A stretch of 25,084 nt of DNA, from contig CAJTYV010000033.1 of the NCBI GenBank assembly GCA_910584195.1, positions 1 to 25,084 on the forward strand, in the 5' to 3' direction. The notes under the pieces are model-generated. The model was not told the origin of the DNA, ran no database searches, and was given only the letters and a program-made list of their open reading frames with translations. The stretch's first letter is position 1. Every line of letters begins with the position of its first letter. Positions 6,523-14,446 of the stretch are shown here, piece by piece. The position numbers and the translations under genes were made by a program. Source of the DNA: an uncultured Ruminococcus sp. (GTDB lineage Bacteria > Bacillota > Clostridia > Oscillospirales > Ruminococcaceae).

Positions 6523-6684
6523 AAATATCGTATTTTCGGAGTATTCCGAGTTTTTTATATTGCTGGAGGTCAATACCACGTTTGAAATCCGGATTTTCTG
6601 TGTTTGAGGGAGCGCCGGTAGATTTATATTTTCACCACAGAGATTATCAATCCCCTGGCGGTTTTCCCCTATATTTCGTAATTT
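6523..6684. other. Intergenic region between HNH and terminase genes; possible cos region
   Basis: This 162-base stretch has no gene. It includes the small TCGGA/TCCGA palindrome (6537-6550) and GC-rich patches around 6609-6670. In cos-type phages the packaging site lies next to the small terminase, often between an HNH gene and terS. Only position suggests this; no cohesive-end sequence can be proven from the window. Confidence 0.25.
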
Positions 6685-7035
6685 TCAGTAGGTGTATTCA
6701 GGATTCTTATCCTCAGTCCACGTTTTCTTATCGTGACAGGACTTGCAGAGTGCCTGAAAATTACTCTCATCCCACATCAGTTCCGGACGATTACGGTGGG
6801 GAATGATATGGTCTGTTACCGTAGCTTTGGTATATCTTCCATTTGCAAGACAACATACACAAAGCGGATGCTTTCGGAGATACTGCTGCGACATCTTTCG
6901 CCACTTGCTGTTATAACCTCTGCTTTCCGCTGACGGTCTGTCGGGGTGGAGAGGTTTATGCTCCTCGCAGTACTTACCCTCGGTCAGTCTCGGACAGCCG
7001 GGATGCTTACATGGTTTCAGTGCTTTCCTCGGCAT
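6685..7035 (-). CDS. Phage HNH endonuclease
   Basis: A 116-residue protein starting MPRKALKPCKHPGCPRL. An N-terminal zinc knuckle (C9, C14, C23, H26) precedes the HNH core: CVCC (59-62), VTDHIIPH (73-80), SNFQALCKSCHDKKT (91-105). D75-H76, N92 and H101 are the catalytic set, and C59/C62/C97/C100 the structural zinc site. Such HNH proteins sit beside terminase in many tailed phages and help the packaging motor cut DNA at cos. The ATG at 7035 overlaps the preceding gene by 29 bases and has only a distant GAGG; a GTG at 7053 is an alternative without better support. A terminator follows about 160 bases downstream. Confidence 0.85.
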   Translation of the reverse strand: MPRKALKPCKHPGCPRLTEGKYCEEHKPLHPDRPSAESRGYNSKWRKMSQQYLRKHPLCVCCLANGRYTKATVTDHIIPHRNRPELMWDESNFQALCKSCHDKKTWTEDKNPEYTY

Positions 7036-7408
7036 AGCAGTCACAGTCCTCACAAAAATCAGTCACTTCAACATGAATCTTTTTCAGAGCCTTTTTGTGC
7101 TGCTCCTTTATCCACTCCACTGTATCATTCAGTTCGTCTGCAATGGCAGCCCATGTTGCCGCATAAAGATAACGCAGACGGAGAATCTCACGCTGATCAG
7201 CATTGTCGTTGTCCATAATGATCTCTTCAAGGTTACGCTTCATTCGGATAGATTCCAGCAAGTCAGCACGGACATCCGTGAGGATTTCTTGTACTTCCTC
7301 ATCATTAAATTCTGCGGACAGTTCCTTCCAATCACGATAAATTGCGATCTGCTCTCTGATACGGCTGTTCAGACCGATGCCGTTTCTCATTACTTTCTTT
7401 GCAAGCAT
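7007..7408 (-). CDS. Sigma-70 region 4-like phage regulatory protein
   Basis: The protein has 133 residues from MLAKKVMRNGIGLNSRIREQ at 7408, with AAGGAGG upstream; the longer frame to 7480 lacks a ribosome site. The N-terminal half is helical with a charged segment. The C-terminal half, ADQREILRLRYLYAATWAAIADELNDTVEWIKEQHKKALKK in pieces, has the helix-turn-helix layout of sigma region 4 or of ArpU/YfkT-type phage late regulators. It is one of two such proteins in a row upstream of the packaging genes, where late transcription activators are expected. The tail carries several Cys (CEDCDCYAEE). Role in late-gene switching is inferred. Confidence 0.65.
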   Translation of the reverse strand: MLAKKVMRNGIGLNSRIREQIAIYRDWKELSAEFNDEEVQEILTDVRADLLESIRMKRNLEEIIMDNDNADQREILRLRYLYAATWAAIADELNDTVEWIKEQHKKALKKIHVEVTDFCEDCDCYAEESTETM

Positions 7409-7527
7409 ACAGTTCCTCCTTCGGATATGAAAATAGCCTCCGCAGAATTTTTCTTGCAAAGGCTTTTCACAAATTTTCATGATATTATTATATCACATCT
7501 TTCTGTAAATGTCATCCACGATTTTAC

Positions 7528-7977
7528 TCATGCCTTTCCATAGAGGAGAAGTGTGAGATGTTGCACAGCACGATTTTTCTTGTTATAGGCTGATGAACGT
7601 TCAATTCCGAAATGATCACAGATTTCATAAACATCAGTCTCATGCCAATAAAACTGCTCCAACACATAGTGTTCATCTTCAGAAAGCATATCCCATGCTG
7701 GCTGAAACCATTCCATGTACTCTTGTGCTTGACGATATCGTTCACGCAGAACATTAATTTCATCAATTGCAGCCGTCAGTCTGATTTCACCTGACTGCGG
7801 ATTGGGAGCATTATGTGGCATATCCGAAAATACTGGACTTCCAATGCTGGTAACGTCATCATGAATGTTAGCGATTTCTTCATCCGTATGTTCCAGTATG
7901 TATTTCATACTGCCGTAGTCCTTGAGAGCATTGATTGCCGCACTCCTTTTGTCTAAATACTGCCAAATCACACTCAT
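7528..7977 (-). CDS. Phage sigma-like/late regulator protein with C-terminal HTH
   Basis: A 149-residue protein beginning MSVIWQYLDKRSAAINALKDYGS. A helical central part (LRERYRQAQEYMEWFQPAW) leads to a C-terminal helix-turn-helix (DVYEICDHFGIERSSAYNKKNRAVQHL, read in two parts), similar to sigma region 4. Proteins of this size and layout occur between VRR-NUC and terminase genes in Clostridia phages. The ATG at 7977 overlaps the VRR-NUC stop as ATGA and has GGAGGT ten bases upstream, so the two are translationally coupled. About 120 bases without a gene follow before the next regulator. DNA-binding is inferred from the motif alone. Confidence 0.65.
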   Translation of the reverse strand: MSVIWQYLDKRSAAINALKDYGSMKYILEHTDEEIANIHDDVTSIGSPVFSDMPHNAPNPQSGEIRLTAAIDEINVLRERYRQAQEYMEWFQPAWDMLSEDEHYVLEQFYWHETDVYEICDHFGIERSSAYNKKNRAVQHLTLLLYGKA

Positions 7978-8261
7978 TTCTGTTTTACCTCCTCTATTAC
8001 TGATTTTACTTCATCAACAGATCGAACAACCACAGCTTTTCCACCACACTTTTGTATTTTGTTGATAACTGATTCCTGCAAAGCTGTAGTTTTGCCCGTT
8101 TCAGTTTTGACTTCAAAAACTACAAATTTTCCACAATAACAGCAGATAATATCGGGAATACCCGCCGTTCCGTACATACCGCCGTGTTCCTTCCAGCAAA
8201 AGCACTCCGGCACAGTTTTCAGGTACTTCAAAATCGCCCTTACAATATCCGATTCTTTCAA
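7974..8261 (-). CDS. VRR-NUC domain nuclease
   Basis: A compact 95-98 residue protein: ESDIVRAILKYLKTV, then GIPDIICCYCGKFVVFEVKTETGKTTALQESVINKIQKCGG in pieces. GxPD and ExK (FEVK) with a following Q are the catalytic signature of the VRR-NUC branch of PD-(D/E)XK nucleases, proposed to resolve branched DNA during phage replication. The start is probably TTG at 8261, five bases after a perfect GAGGTGA ribosome site; GTG at 8270 lies inside that site. It is coupled by ATGA to the next gene. VRR-NUC genes near primase and SNF2 helicase genes are a standard part of Firmicute phage replication modules. Confidence 0.85.
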   Translation of the reverse strand: MKESDIVRAILKYLKTVPECFCWKEHGGMYGTAGIPDIICCYCGKFVVFEVKTETGKTTALQESVINKIQKCGGKAVVVRSVDEVKSVIEEVKQK

Positions 8262-8280
8262 TTTTTTCACCTCTTACTCT

Positions 8281-8440
8281 TTTACTGATTTTACAAGTAA
8301 ATTACTATTATAATTATAAAAAACGAGAAAATATAAATATGTATATAATAGTAAATATATAAGGAATTGCGAAAATCTCACGTAAAGCCTGTAAATGCCG
8401 TCAGAAAACAGCGCAGACTATCCCGTGGCTTGTTTTTTTG
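8281..8440. other. A+T-rich intergenic region upstream of the VRR-NUC gene
   Basis: About 160 bases, very A+T-rich in 8290-8360, with several TATAAT-like words on the minus strand (for example 8307-8312) but no matched -35. It may hold a promoter for the VRR-NUC to HNH genes or an A+T-rich unwinding region beside the primase gene. No coding frame with a ribosome site was seen. Confidence 0.3.
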
Positions 8441-10921
8441 TCATTTTAAAACTTCCGCAAAGCATATCCCTCTCCATGTACGGCGTTTTCCGAGCCTGTC
8501 AGCGGCTCTTACAACGGTCGGAAAATTGGCTTCCAGTTCGTTGTTGAAATTCTGCTGGCTGAACGGCGTCAGACCGCAGCTGTCACAGTATGATTTATAC
8601 CGTTCAAAGAATTCTGCTCTGCCGACTTCCGCATCCATTTTCAATTCACAGCAATCCCTGACAAAAGCAAGCACACTGTTGCTGTCCTCACGGTATTTCT
8701 GAAGTTCCTCACGGTTTGCCTGCGTTTCCGAAAACTGAAAATGATTGTTCATCAAACGATGCAGACCTTCCAGTGCAAACAGAAATATGCCGTCAGCTTC
8801 GCATCGAAACTTTTCTAAAAGTTCGGGATCACGCTTGTCCTCCGGTACAGAATGATTGAAACGTACAATAATGAGCCTTCGATAAAATCCTTCTGATTTA
8901 TCGCCGTAGTTCTTCGGAATGCTGTTGCAGGAAAACAGCAGTCTCGCATAGGGCTGAAAGGAAAACGGATTCTTATTTTTCTTTTCTACCGTCAGATAAT
9001 CTTCACCGACCAGGGCCTTGAAAATACCGTTGTCCTCGATGCCTTTTGTAGGCAGTTCCGCACAGATATTTGCCCATTTTCCGAAAAGCTCCGCTGTCTT
9101 GAAACGGTCGCTGAGCGCCTGCCATGCCACATTGGATACGTTTTCTTTTCCAAGCAGCAGTTCATTCAGCACACGCAAAAGCACGGATTTTCCTGCACCA
9201 CCTTTTCCAACTATGATAAAGCATTTCTGTGCATGATTTACCGGAATCAGAAAGTATCCCAGCATCTCTTGAATCAATGCTATCTGATCATCTTCCAGCG
9301 ACTCATGCAGAAATTTCATAAATCTCGGACACTTTGCACCGGGCGTATAACGGACGTTCAGCTGCACCGTTGACAGATATTTTGATGTATGTTCGGAAAG
9401 TACACTATCCAGCACATTGTAAAGTCCGTTCTGTACATTGATGATATACGGATTGGGATTAAGCTCCCTGATATCTTTCTGCACCTGCATTTTCCATTGT
9501 CCTTCGGTATCATTTATCTGAGAAAGCTTTGTGTATCTCGTCATCATTTTTTCACGCACCATATTTCTTGCGGTCAGTTCAGTAATTCCATGAAATACGC
9601 CGTTTTCATAGCAATAATACTGCTCTGCCGCATAGAACACAGGCGCATTCTGCGTCATATATTCCGCAAGAACACCGGGCAGGAATTTTGCACCTCGTTC
9701 CGTCATTTCGTACCAATCGGGAATATCCATACCCGACTGATGCTTTTTCGTTTCCGATTTGCTCAGAAAAGTCTTGTAAAGTTCCTTTTGCAATGATATT
9801 AACGGCTTGATATCCGCATTTTTGAAGCCGAAATACTGCTTCAGATCATAATTGATGATGGATTCGGCAGTCACGCAGTCCACGTTGTAAAGATAATCAG
9901 ATACAAAGTTTCGTGCTGTCTGCAAGTCCTCCACAACTGCATTCTGAATCTCCTGCTGACATAAAATCACACGAATTCCGTTTATTGTGAGAGGTTGAAA
10001 ACACAGTGCCGCAGGAGATTTGCATTTACATTTTCCATCCTTTAATTTTGGACACTGATAGCCTTTTTCAGCAATTGTACGGCAGGTCATGGGCTTTGTT
10101 CCGCTGCTGAGAAAATGCTGAATTTTCTTCTGCGTTTCTTCAAAGGAGTAGTTCGGATACGGCTTGGAATATTGATGTATGACCTCTGCACCGCCGTCAA
10201 ATACGCTCAGATTTGAAATCATCGCATACCAGTCATGCTCCGGCAGTGATGCCGCATTATCACGGCAGTACTTGATAAAATCGCACTCTGCTTCTACGAT
10301 GTGAATGCCTTTTTGTTCGCCGTGCAGTTCTTCTTTGTGTACTTCTGTTTCCACATTGGGCAGAGCCTCCGCAAGCTGCTCCTGCGTATACCTCCGTTCC
10401 GGGTGAAATGAAATACATTCCACTAAAACAGGTTCCTTCTTGCAGTGATAAAATCCCGGCAGACGCATAACACGACTCTCATTGACGCAGGCAGGATCGC
10501 CGCCGAAATGCTGTACAAGAGCTTTCTGAATAGGACGAAATTTCACTACTTTTGCATCCTTGACAAACCAGTATGTATGCAGTGATTTTCTTGTCCTGAT
10601 AACCATTGACGGCAGCAGCGGAAATGCATTAATTAAAGATTGCTGTTCCTCGAAAGTCTTATCATCCATCTCCACAAACTGTGCATTGATGCGTGTAATG
10701 CTGTCATCGTTCTGACCTCCGGAATTCACTACGAAAAAGATACCATGATTTTTCTTGTTATGTTCCCTCAAGGTTGACTCTACGGCAAAGAATTTTCCTG
10801 CTTCCACGGACAGCTTTGCACCTGTGAAGATGCCCTCTTTTCTATCATCAAAAACACGCAGATTCACCGTATCATCGGGATTAAACATAACGTTTATGAC
10901 ATCCTGTGCCGATATATTCAT
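8441..10921 (-). CDS. Phage primase-helicase (RepB-like primase domain plus D5/SF3 helicase)
   Basis: The protein has 826 residues from MNISAQDVINVMF at 10921, with AGGAGG five bases upstream. The N-terminal 60-170 region has INAQFVEMDD (79-88), LHTYWFV (114-120) and SRVMRLPGFYHCK, matching the archaeal-eukaryotic primase-like RepB fold. A cysteine cluster lies at 280-307 (C280, C290, C298, C300, C307), probably zinc-binding. The C-terminal superfamily 3 helicase has Walker A GKGGAGKS (572-579), Walker B-like ICAEL (619-623), sensor FSCNSIP (663-669) and FYRRLIIVRF with the arginine finger near 681-682. It would synthesise primers and unwind phage DNA. It is coupled to the DUF7768-like gene by a four-base overlap and forms the replication core with the DNA polymerase. 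All key helicase motifs are intact. Confidence 0.9.
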   Translation of the reverse strand: MNISAQDVINVMFNPDDTVNLRVFDDRKEGIFTGAKLSVEAGKFFAVESTLREHNKKNHGIFFVVNSGGQNDDSITRINAQFVEMDDKTFEEQQSLINAFPLLPSMVIRTRKSLHTYWFVKDAKVVKFRPIQKALVQHFGGDPACVNESRVMRLPGFYHCKKEPVLVECISFHPERRYTQEQLAEALPNVETEVHKEELHGEQKGIHIVEAECDFIKYCRDNAASLPEHDWYAMISNLSVFDGGAEVIHQYSKPYPNYSFEETQKKIQHFLSSGTKPMTCRTIAEKGYQCPKLKDGKCKCKSPAALCFQPLTINGIRVILCQQEIQNAVVEDLQTARNFVSDYLYNVDCVTAESIINYDLKQYFGFKNADIKPLISLQKELYKTFLSKSETKKHQSGMDIPDWYEMTERGAKFLPGVLAEYMTQNAPVFYAAEQYYCYENGVFHGITELTARNMVREKMMTRYTKLSQINDTEGQWKMQVQKDIRELNPNPYIINVQNGLYNVLDSVLSEHTSKYLSTVQLNVRYTPGAKCPRFMKFLHESLEDDQIALIQEMLGYFLIPVNHAQKCFIIVGKGGAGKSVLLRVLNELLLGKENVSNVAWQALSDRFKTAELFGKWANICAELPTKGIEDNGIFKALVGEDYLTVEKKNKNPFSFQPYARLLFSCNSIPKNYGDKSEGFYRRLIIVRFNHSVPEDKRDPELLEKFRCEADGIFLFALEGLHRLMNNHFQFSETQANREELQKYREDSNSVLAFVRDCCELKMDAEVGRAEFFERYKSYCDSCGLTPFSQQNFNNELEANFPTVVRAADRLGKRRTWRGICFAEVLK

Positions 10922-11352
10922 AAGACCTCCTCCATTTTTTCCGTGAAATAACGAATCGGCATATGCCTGCGTTTTGCCCACTTTATTTCCTGTGCCATAC
11001 CCTCAGAAATATTACTGCCGAATACCCATAATTCCACACATTTGGTCAGCATCACATAATTCATGAACATTGCCGTCTGCCGTTCTTCACCAAGTGTGTC
11101 GTCCATAAACTGCGGAAAAAGCAGGTGCGGCGCAAAGGGAATGCTGTGATGTCTGACCGCAAAACGGCTGTATTTTCGTGCATTTTCAATGTTATCGTTT
11201 GTACTTCCACGATATGGAGAGCAGATATATACCAGCGGGCGAAAAGCGGCTAAACGGCGTGCTTTCCGTTCCTCGCTCTCGATTTTTTTCATTGCTTCAA
11301 ATTCTGTAGGCGAGAAATATCCCTCGCTGTTGTGCGTTGATGCCAATTTCAT
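10918..11352 (-). CDS. DUF7768/DUF4406-like nucleoside 2-deoxyribosyltransferase-type protein
   Basis: A 144-residue protein with RPLVYICSPYRGSTNDNIENARKYSRFAVRHHSIPFAPHLLFPQFMDD in the middle, read in pieces. VYICSPYRG, the ENARKY helix and PFAPHLLFPQFMDD are typical of the DUF7768/DUF4406 branch of the SLOG/nucleoside deoxyribosyltransferase fold. Such proteins bind nucleotides and are common in phage replication modules. The N-terminal 40 residues are charged and helical, an extension absent from the shortest family members. The ATG at 11352 overlaps the polymerase stop as ATGA, and its own end overlaps the primase start. A role in nucleotide metabolism or host NAD/nucleotide sensing is possible but unproven. 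Confidence 0.75.
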   Translation of the reverse strand: MKLASTHNSEGYFSPTEFEAMKKIESEERKARRLAAFRPLVYICSPYRGSTNDNIENARKYSRFAVRHHSIPFAPHLLFPQFMDDTLGEERQTAMFMNYVMLTKCVELWVFGSNISEGMAQEIKWAKRRHMPIRYFTEKMEEVL

Positions 11353-13271
11353 CCCTCCAATTCCTCTAAATTGCCGAAGGTTTCACCTGCGGATGCTTCC
11401 GCTACAAGCGGCAGGTCAAATTCCGGAAACGGCTGCTGTTCCATACATTCACGGATAAAGTATACTGCTTCATTCAGCTTTTCTTTCGGAATAATAAACG
11501 TCAGTTCATCGTGTATCTGCAATATCGGTTTCAGCCATGGGCGTGACGGCAGTCCCTCTAAAATGCGGACTATTGCAAGTTTCAGAATATCCGCAGCCGT
11601 TCCCTGAATCGGTGTATTTAATGCACAGCGTTCTGCAAAGGATTTCAATCCCCAGTTTTCGCTGCGAATATTGGGCAGATAACGCCGTCTGCCGAGCCAT
11701 GTTTCAATGTACATTTTTCCTGCTGCATCACGTTTTGTTTCCTCCTGCCATATTGTCAGTGCAGGGTATCCTTCTTTCAGATTTGAAATGATTTCCTCGC
11801 ACTCATCAACGGATTTTTCCACGCCTGCCTTGAATTTCAACGTATTTTGCAGACCTTTCGGAAACAATCCATAGAACGTCCCAAAGTTTACGTTTTTGGC
11901 GATAGTACGCTGTTCCTTGTACTCCTTGCGGTGCTTGTCCTGCGCTTCTTCATAGGTACAGCCGAAGATAACGGAAGTAGTCGCAGCATGAATATCACCG
12001 CCGTTTTGATAGGTTTCCATCATGGTTCTGTCACGGCAGTAGAACGCTCCCACACGCAGTTCAATCTGCGAGAAATCAAGCGACAGGATAAGATTATCTT
12101 CTGGCGCTTTGATAAAGTTACGGACACCAATAGGGTCATTGCTTTTTCTTGGACAATTTTGAATGTTTGGATTTCGGCAGTTCATACGCCCTGTTTCAGT
12201 GGATAATGCAAAGAAATCCGGATGAATCCTGCCCGTTGCAAAATTCAGATATTTCAAATAGCCGTCAATGTATGTGGACTTGATCTTGCCCCATTTACGG
12301 TATTCCTGCACCAATGCAAACAACGGAGAAAGTTCAGGACGATTTGTATCGCACCATTCCTTCAGCATGATCATTGAAGCATCATCAGCCGCTTCCTTGT
12401 TAGATGCAGTAACTTTCATAACAGGCAGTTTCAATGTCTGATACAGATAATTCTTGAACGCCTTTGTACCGCAGTTTGCACCGATTTCAATATCACCGAT
12501 GAGCATAGTTATCTCGTTCCTGATACGCTGCATTTGCTGTTCTGCTTCCTGCTGACGGGATCTCATCAAGTCTGCATCTACAGGCACACCGTTATGCTTC
12601 ATAATGCCGAGATACACCGCTGTGGGCGATTCTATCTGCTCTACAATATACCGATGCTTCAGCAGGAATCGGTCAAACCAGTTGTTGAAGATATGATACA
12701 GACGAAGTGCAAAATCAGAGTCCGCACAGCCATAACGCACTGTTTCGTAATCCTGTGCATCCAGCTCATCAAAATGTCTGCCGTTTGTGACATCTGAAAA
12801 TGTGGGTAGAGGTTCGTGACAAAGCTCCACCGCCAGTCTTTTCAGACCGCTGTCAGCAAGTTTGCGGAACTCATAATTGCTTTTCAAGGTCATCTGTGCG
12901 GCACAAATGGTATCATACACCGGCGGCTGAATCACGATGTCCTGATGACAGGACACCGCAGATTCAAAGGCGATGTTATGTGCGATTTTGATGATATTTT
13001 TATTTGTGAGAAAGCTGTGCAGGAAATGCAAAAACGGCGTATTATCAATATTTTCTCCAATTTTATGAGCAACAGGGACGTAGATCCCTGTATGCTCTTT
13101 CACAGAAAAACTGCACCCTACAATATGACTTTTATGCGGGTCGAGTGCAGCTTTTTCTTCCATTCGGTAAGGCTCGTCCGGTGCTGTTTCATAGTCAAAA
13201 GCAACGATAGTCGCATTGCCTATGTACTCCTGAATTTCCTGCACCGAAGTGACGCATCTGTAATTTTCCAT
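11349..13271 (-). CDS. Phage family A DNA polymerase with 3'-5' exonuclease domain
   Basis: A 640-residue protein. N-terminal DnaQ-like exonuclease: VAFDYET (D26, E28), HNIAFE (98-103) and YGCADSDFALRLY (180-192). The polymerase domain has LSLDFSQIELRVG (motif A, about 397-408), RTIAKNVNFGTFYGL (motif B, 455-469, with the catalytic R, K, F and Y positions) and QIHDEL (motif C, 585-590). Length and lack of a 5'-nuclease domain fit phage replicative Pol I-type enzymes. The ATG at 13271 is preceded by GGAG. It follows the Cys-containing protein by ten bases and is coupled by ATGA to the next gene, placing it in a continuous replication operon. All catalytic residues are present, so it is probably active. 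Confidence 0.93.
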   Translation of the reverse strand: MENYRCVTSVQEIQEYIGNATIVAFDYETAPDEPYRMEEKAALDPHKSHIVGCSFSVKEHTGIYVPVAHKIGENIDNTPFLHFLHSFLTNKNIIKIAHNIAFESAVSCHQDIVIQPPVYDTICAAQMTLKSNYEFRKLADSGLKRLAVELCHEPLPTFSDVTNGRHFDELDAQDYETVRYGCADSDFALRLYHIFNNWFDRFLLKHRYIVEQIESPTAVYLGIMKHNGVPVDADLMRSRQQEAEQQMQRIRNEITMLIGDIEIGANCGTKAFKNYLYQTLKLPVMKVTASNKEAADDASMIMLKEWCDTNRPELSPLFALVQEYRKWGKIKSTYIDGYLKYLNFATGRIHPDFFALSTETGRMNCRNPNIQNCPRKSNDPIGVRNFIKAPEDNLILSLDFSQIELRVGAFYCRDRTMMETYQNGGDIHAATTSVIFGCTYEEAQDKHRKEYKEQRTIAKNVNFGTFYGLFPKGLQNTLKFKAGVEKSVDECEEIISNLKEGYPALTIWQEETKRDAAGKMYIETWLGRRRYLPNIRSENWGLKSFAERCALNTPIQGTAADILKLAIVRILEGLPSRPWLKPILQIHDELTFIIPKEKLNEAVYFIRECMEQQPFPEFDLPLVAEASAGETFGNLEELEG

Positions 13272-13281
13272 AACATTCTCC

Positions 13282-14016
13282 TCAATTCAGCGGTTCGATA
13301 ACTTCGCCTGTTTCAGGATCAACATTCAGTGCATCTTCTGCATCATATCCCACATTTCGGCTGAGTGCCTTGACTTGTTCCGTCATGGCAGAGATCAGCT
13401 GATATTCCTCCGGTGACAAAGCACGTTCCACCGCAAACTGTGCCTGACTGTAATTGATACCCGTATTGCTTGACGCTTTCTTCAGCGTAAATTTGGTTAC
13501 CACAGCATTTGAATTTTTGTACTTCGGGATTACACGCATGAGATAACGTGTAAATGCTTTCAGTGAGCCAGTGGGCAGTGAAAGAATCATAGGAAAAATC
13601 TCTCCCTCACGGAGCAGGTACAGACGGCGGCGGTTCTTGCAGGCTTTCGCACCGTTTTTGCCTGAACCGTATTGATTCAGCGGACAGGAATCACAGTTTC
13701 CGCCTGGGTTGCCCTCGCCGTTATGACCGTCATAGCTGCCGCAGTCGGGAGGGTTAGAACCTCCTTGATATTCGCTTTTGTAATAGGCATTCAGTGAGTG
13801 CTGATAGAGGATAACTGCCGAAAATTCTTTGACAGTTTCCGGTTCATCGGGATTCTCGCCGGGAATCTCAAACATGATCCCGCCGCCGGAGGGAATTTTG
13901 ACGCGCTCAAATGTTGCCGAAAGACCGTCCATTTCCTCACTCATCACGTTAGCAAGATCAAAGTCCTGCAAAGCAAGAAAGCCTGTGTTGTTTGTTTCCA
14001 TCAATTCATTTTTCAT
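13282..14016 (-). CDS. Phage replication-associated protein with Cys cluster; possible ssDNA-binding protein
   Basis: A 244-residue protein starting MKNELMETNNTGFLALQDFDLAN at 14016 (AAAGGAA upstream); a start at 14034 is possible but lacks a ribosome site. A beta-rich middle includes FERVKIPSGGGIMFEIPG, followed by a Gly/Asn/Cys-rich stretch with CGSYDGHN, GGNCDSCPLNQYG and ACKNRRRLYLL, which could bind zinc. A predicted structured part (FPMILSLPTGSLKAFTRYLMRV) follows. The C-terminal tail is acidic (AEDALNVDPETGEVIEPLN), as in many ssDNA-binding proteins that recruit partners through acidic ends. Its place directly before the DNA polymerase supports a replication role. No named family was recognised with confidence; ssDNA binding is inference. 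Confidence 0.55.
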   Translation of the reverse strand: MKNELMETNNTGFLALQDFDLANVMSEEMDGLSATFERVKIPSGGGIMFEIPGENPDEPETVKEFSAVILYQHSLNAYYKSEYQGGSNPPDCGSYDGHNGEGNPGGNCDSCPLNQYGSGKNGAKACKNRRRLYLLREGEIFPMILSLPTGSLKAFTRYLMRVIPKYKNSNAVVTKFTLKKASSNTGINYSQAQFAVERALSPEEYQLISAMTEQVKALSRNVGYDAEDALNVDPETGEVIEPLN

Positions 14017-14030
14017 CGTTCTGATTCCTT

Positions 14031-14444
14031 TCATTTCGTAGATTTGCGGACAGACACAGAGGTCTGCTCATAGACGTTTATAAGACCGTTCAACCAGTCA
14101 GGAACGGTATCCTGATTTTCTGCAATCTGCTCCTTGACAAAAGCAGACAGGCTGTTTGCGTTGACGGTTTCATAGACCAGATCGCCGAATCCGTTCTCCT
14201 TCAGAGCCGAATACAACTCGTCCTTATGCCCTGCCACAGCGGATGCACGGGTTTTTGTTGTCAGCGAAAACATCGTTCCTGCACGGGTGAAATTCTGCGT
14301 TTCCGTTTCAGCCATCAGCTGAACCAGTGCATATTCTGTCTTGTCAATTTCGGCGTTAATGTCCTTAACACGCTGTTCTGCATCTTTTTTCTCCTCACGA
14401 AGCTGTTTTAACTGCTCCGCAAGCTCATACATATTCAGTTCCAT
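14031..14444 (-). CDS. Coiled-coil phage protein (gp33-like)
   Basis: A 137-residue protein. The N-terminal 45 residues are a strongly heptad-like charged helix (YELAEQLKQLREEKKDAEQR, then VKDINAEIDKTEYALVQLM), followed by a globular part with NFTRAGTMFSLTTKTRASA and a helical C-terminus. Proteins with this coiled coil plus a C-terminal domain occur between helicase and polymerase genes in Firmicute phages, sometimes called gp33-like; function is unknown. The ATG at 14444 has AAAAGGAGA upstream and lies two bases after the SNF2 stop. Its end overlaps the longest frame of the next gene. An accessory role to recombination or replication proteins is inferred from position. Confidence 0.6.
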   Translation of the reverse strand: MELNMYELAEQLKQLREEKKDAEQRVKDINAEIDKTEYALVQLMAETETQNFTRAGTMFSLTTKTRASAVAGHKDELYSALKENGFGDLVYETVNANSLSAFVKEQIAENQDTVPDWLNGLINVYEQTSVSVRKSTK

Positions 14445-14446
14445 GT

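Noticed and set aside
7409..7480. Upstream extension of the sigma-like gene and an AGCCT/AGGCT hairpin near 7436-7465
   Set aside because: The extension lacks a ribosome site, while AAGGAGG supports 7408; the hairpin has only five pairs around a long loop with a weak T-run.
8307..8312. TATAAT on the minus strand before the VRR-NUC gene
   Set aside because: No -35 at 16-18 bases, and many similar words occur in this A+T-rich stretch.
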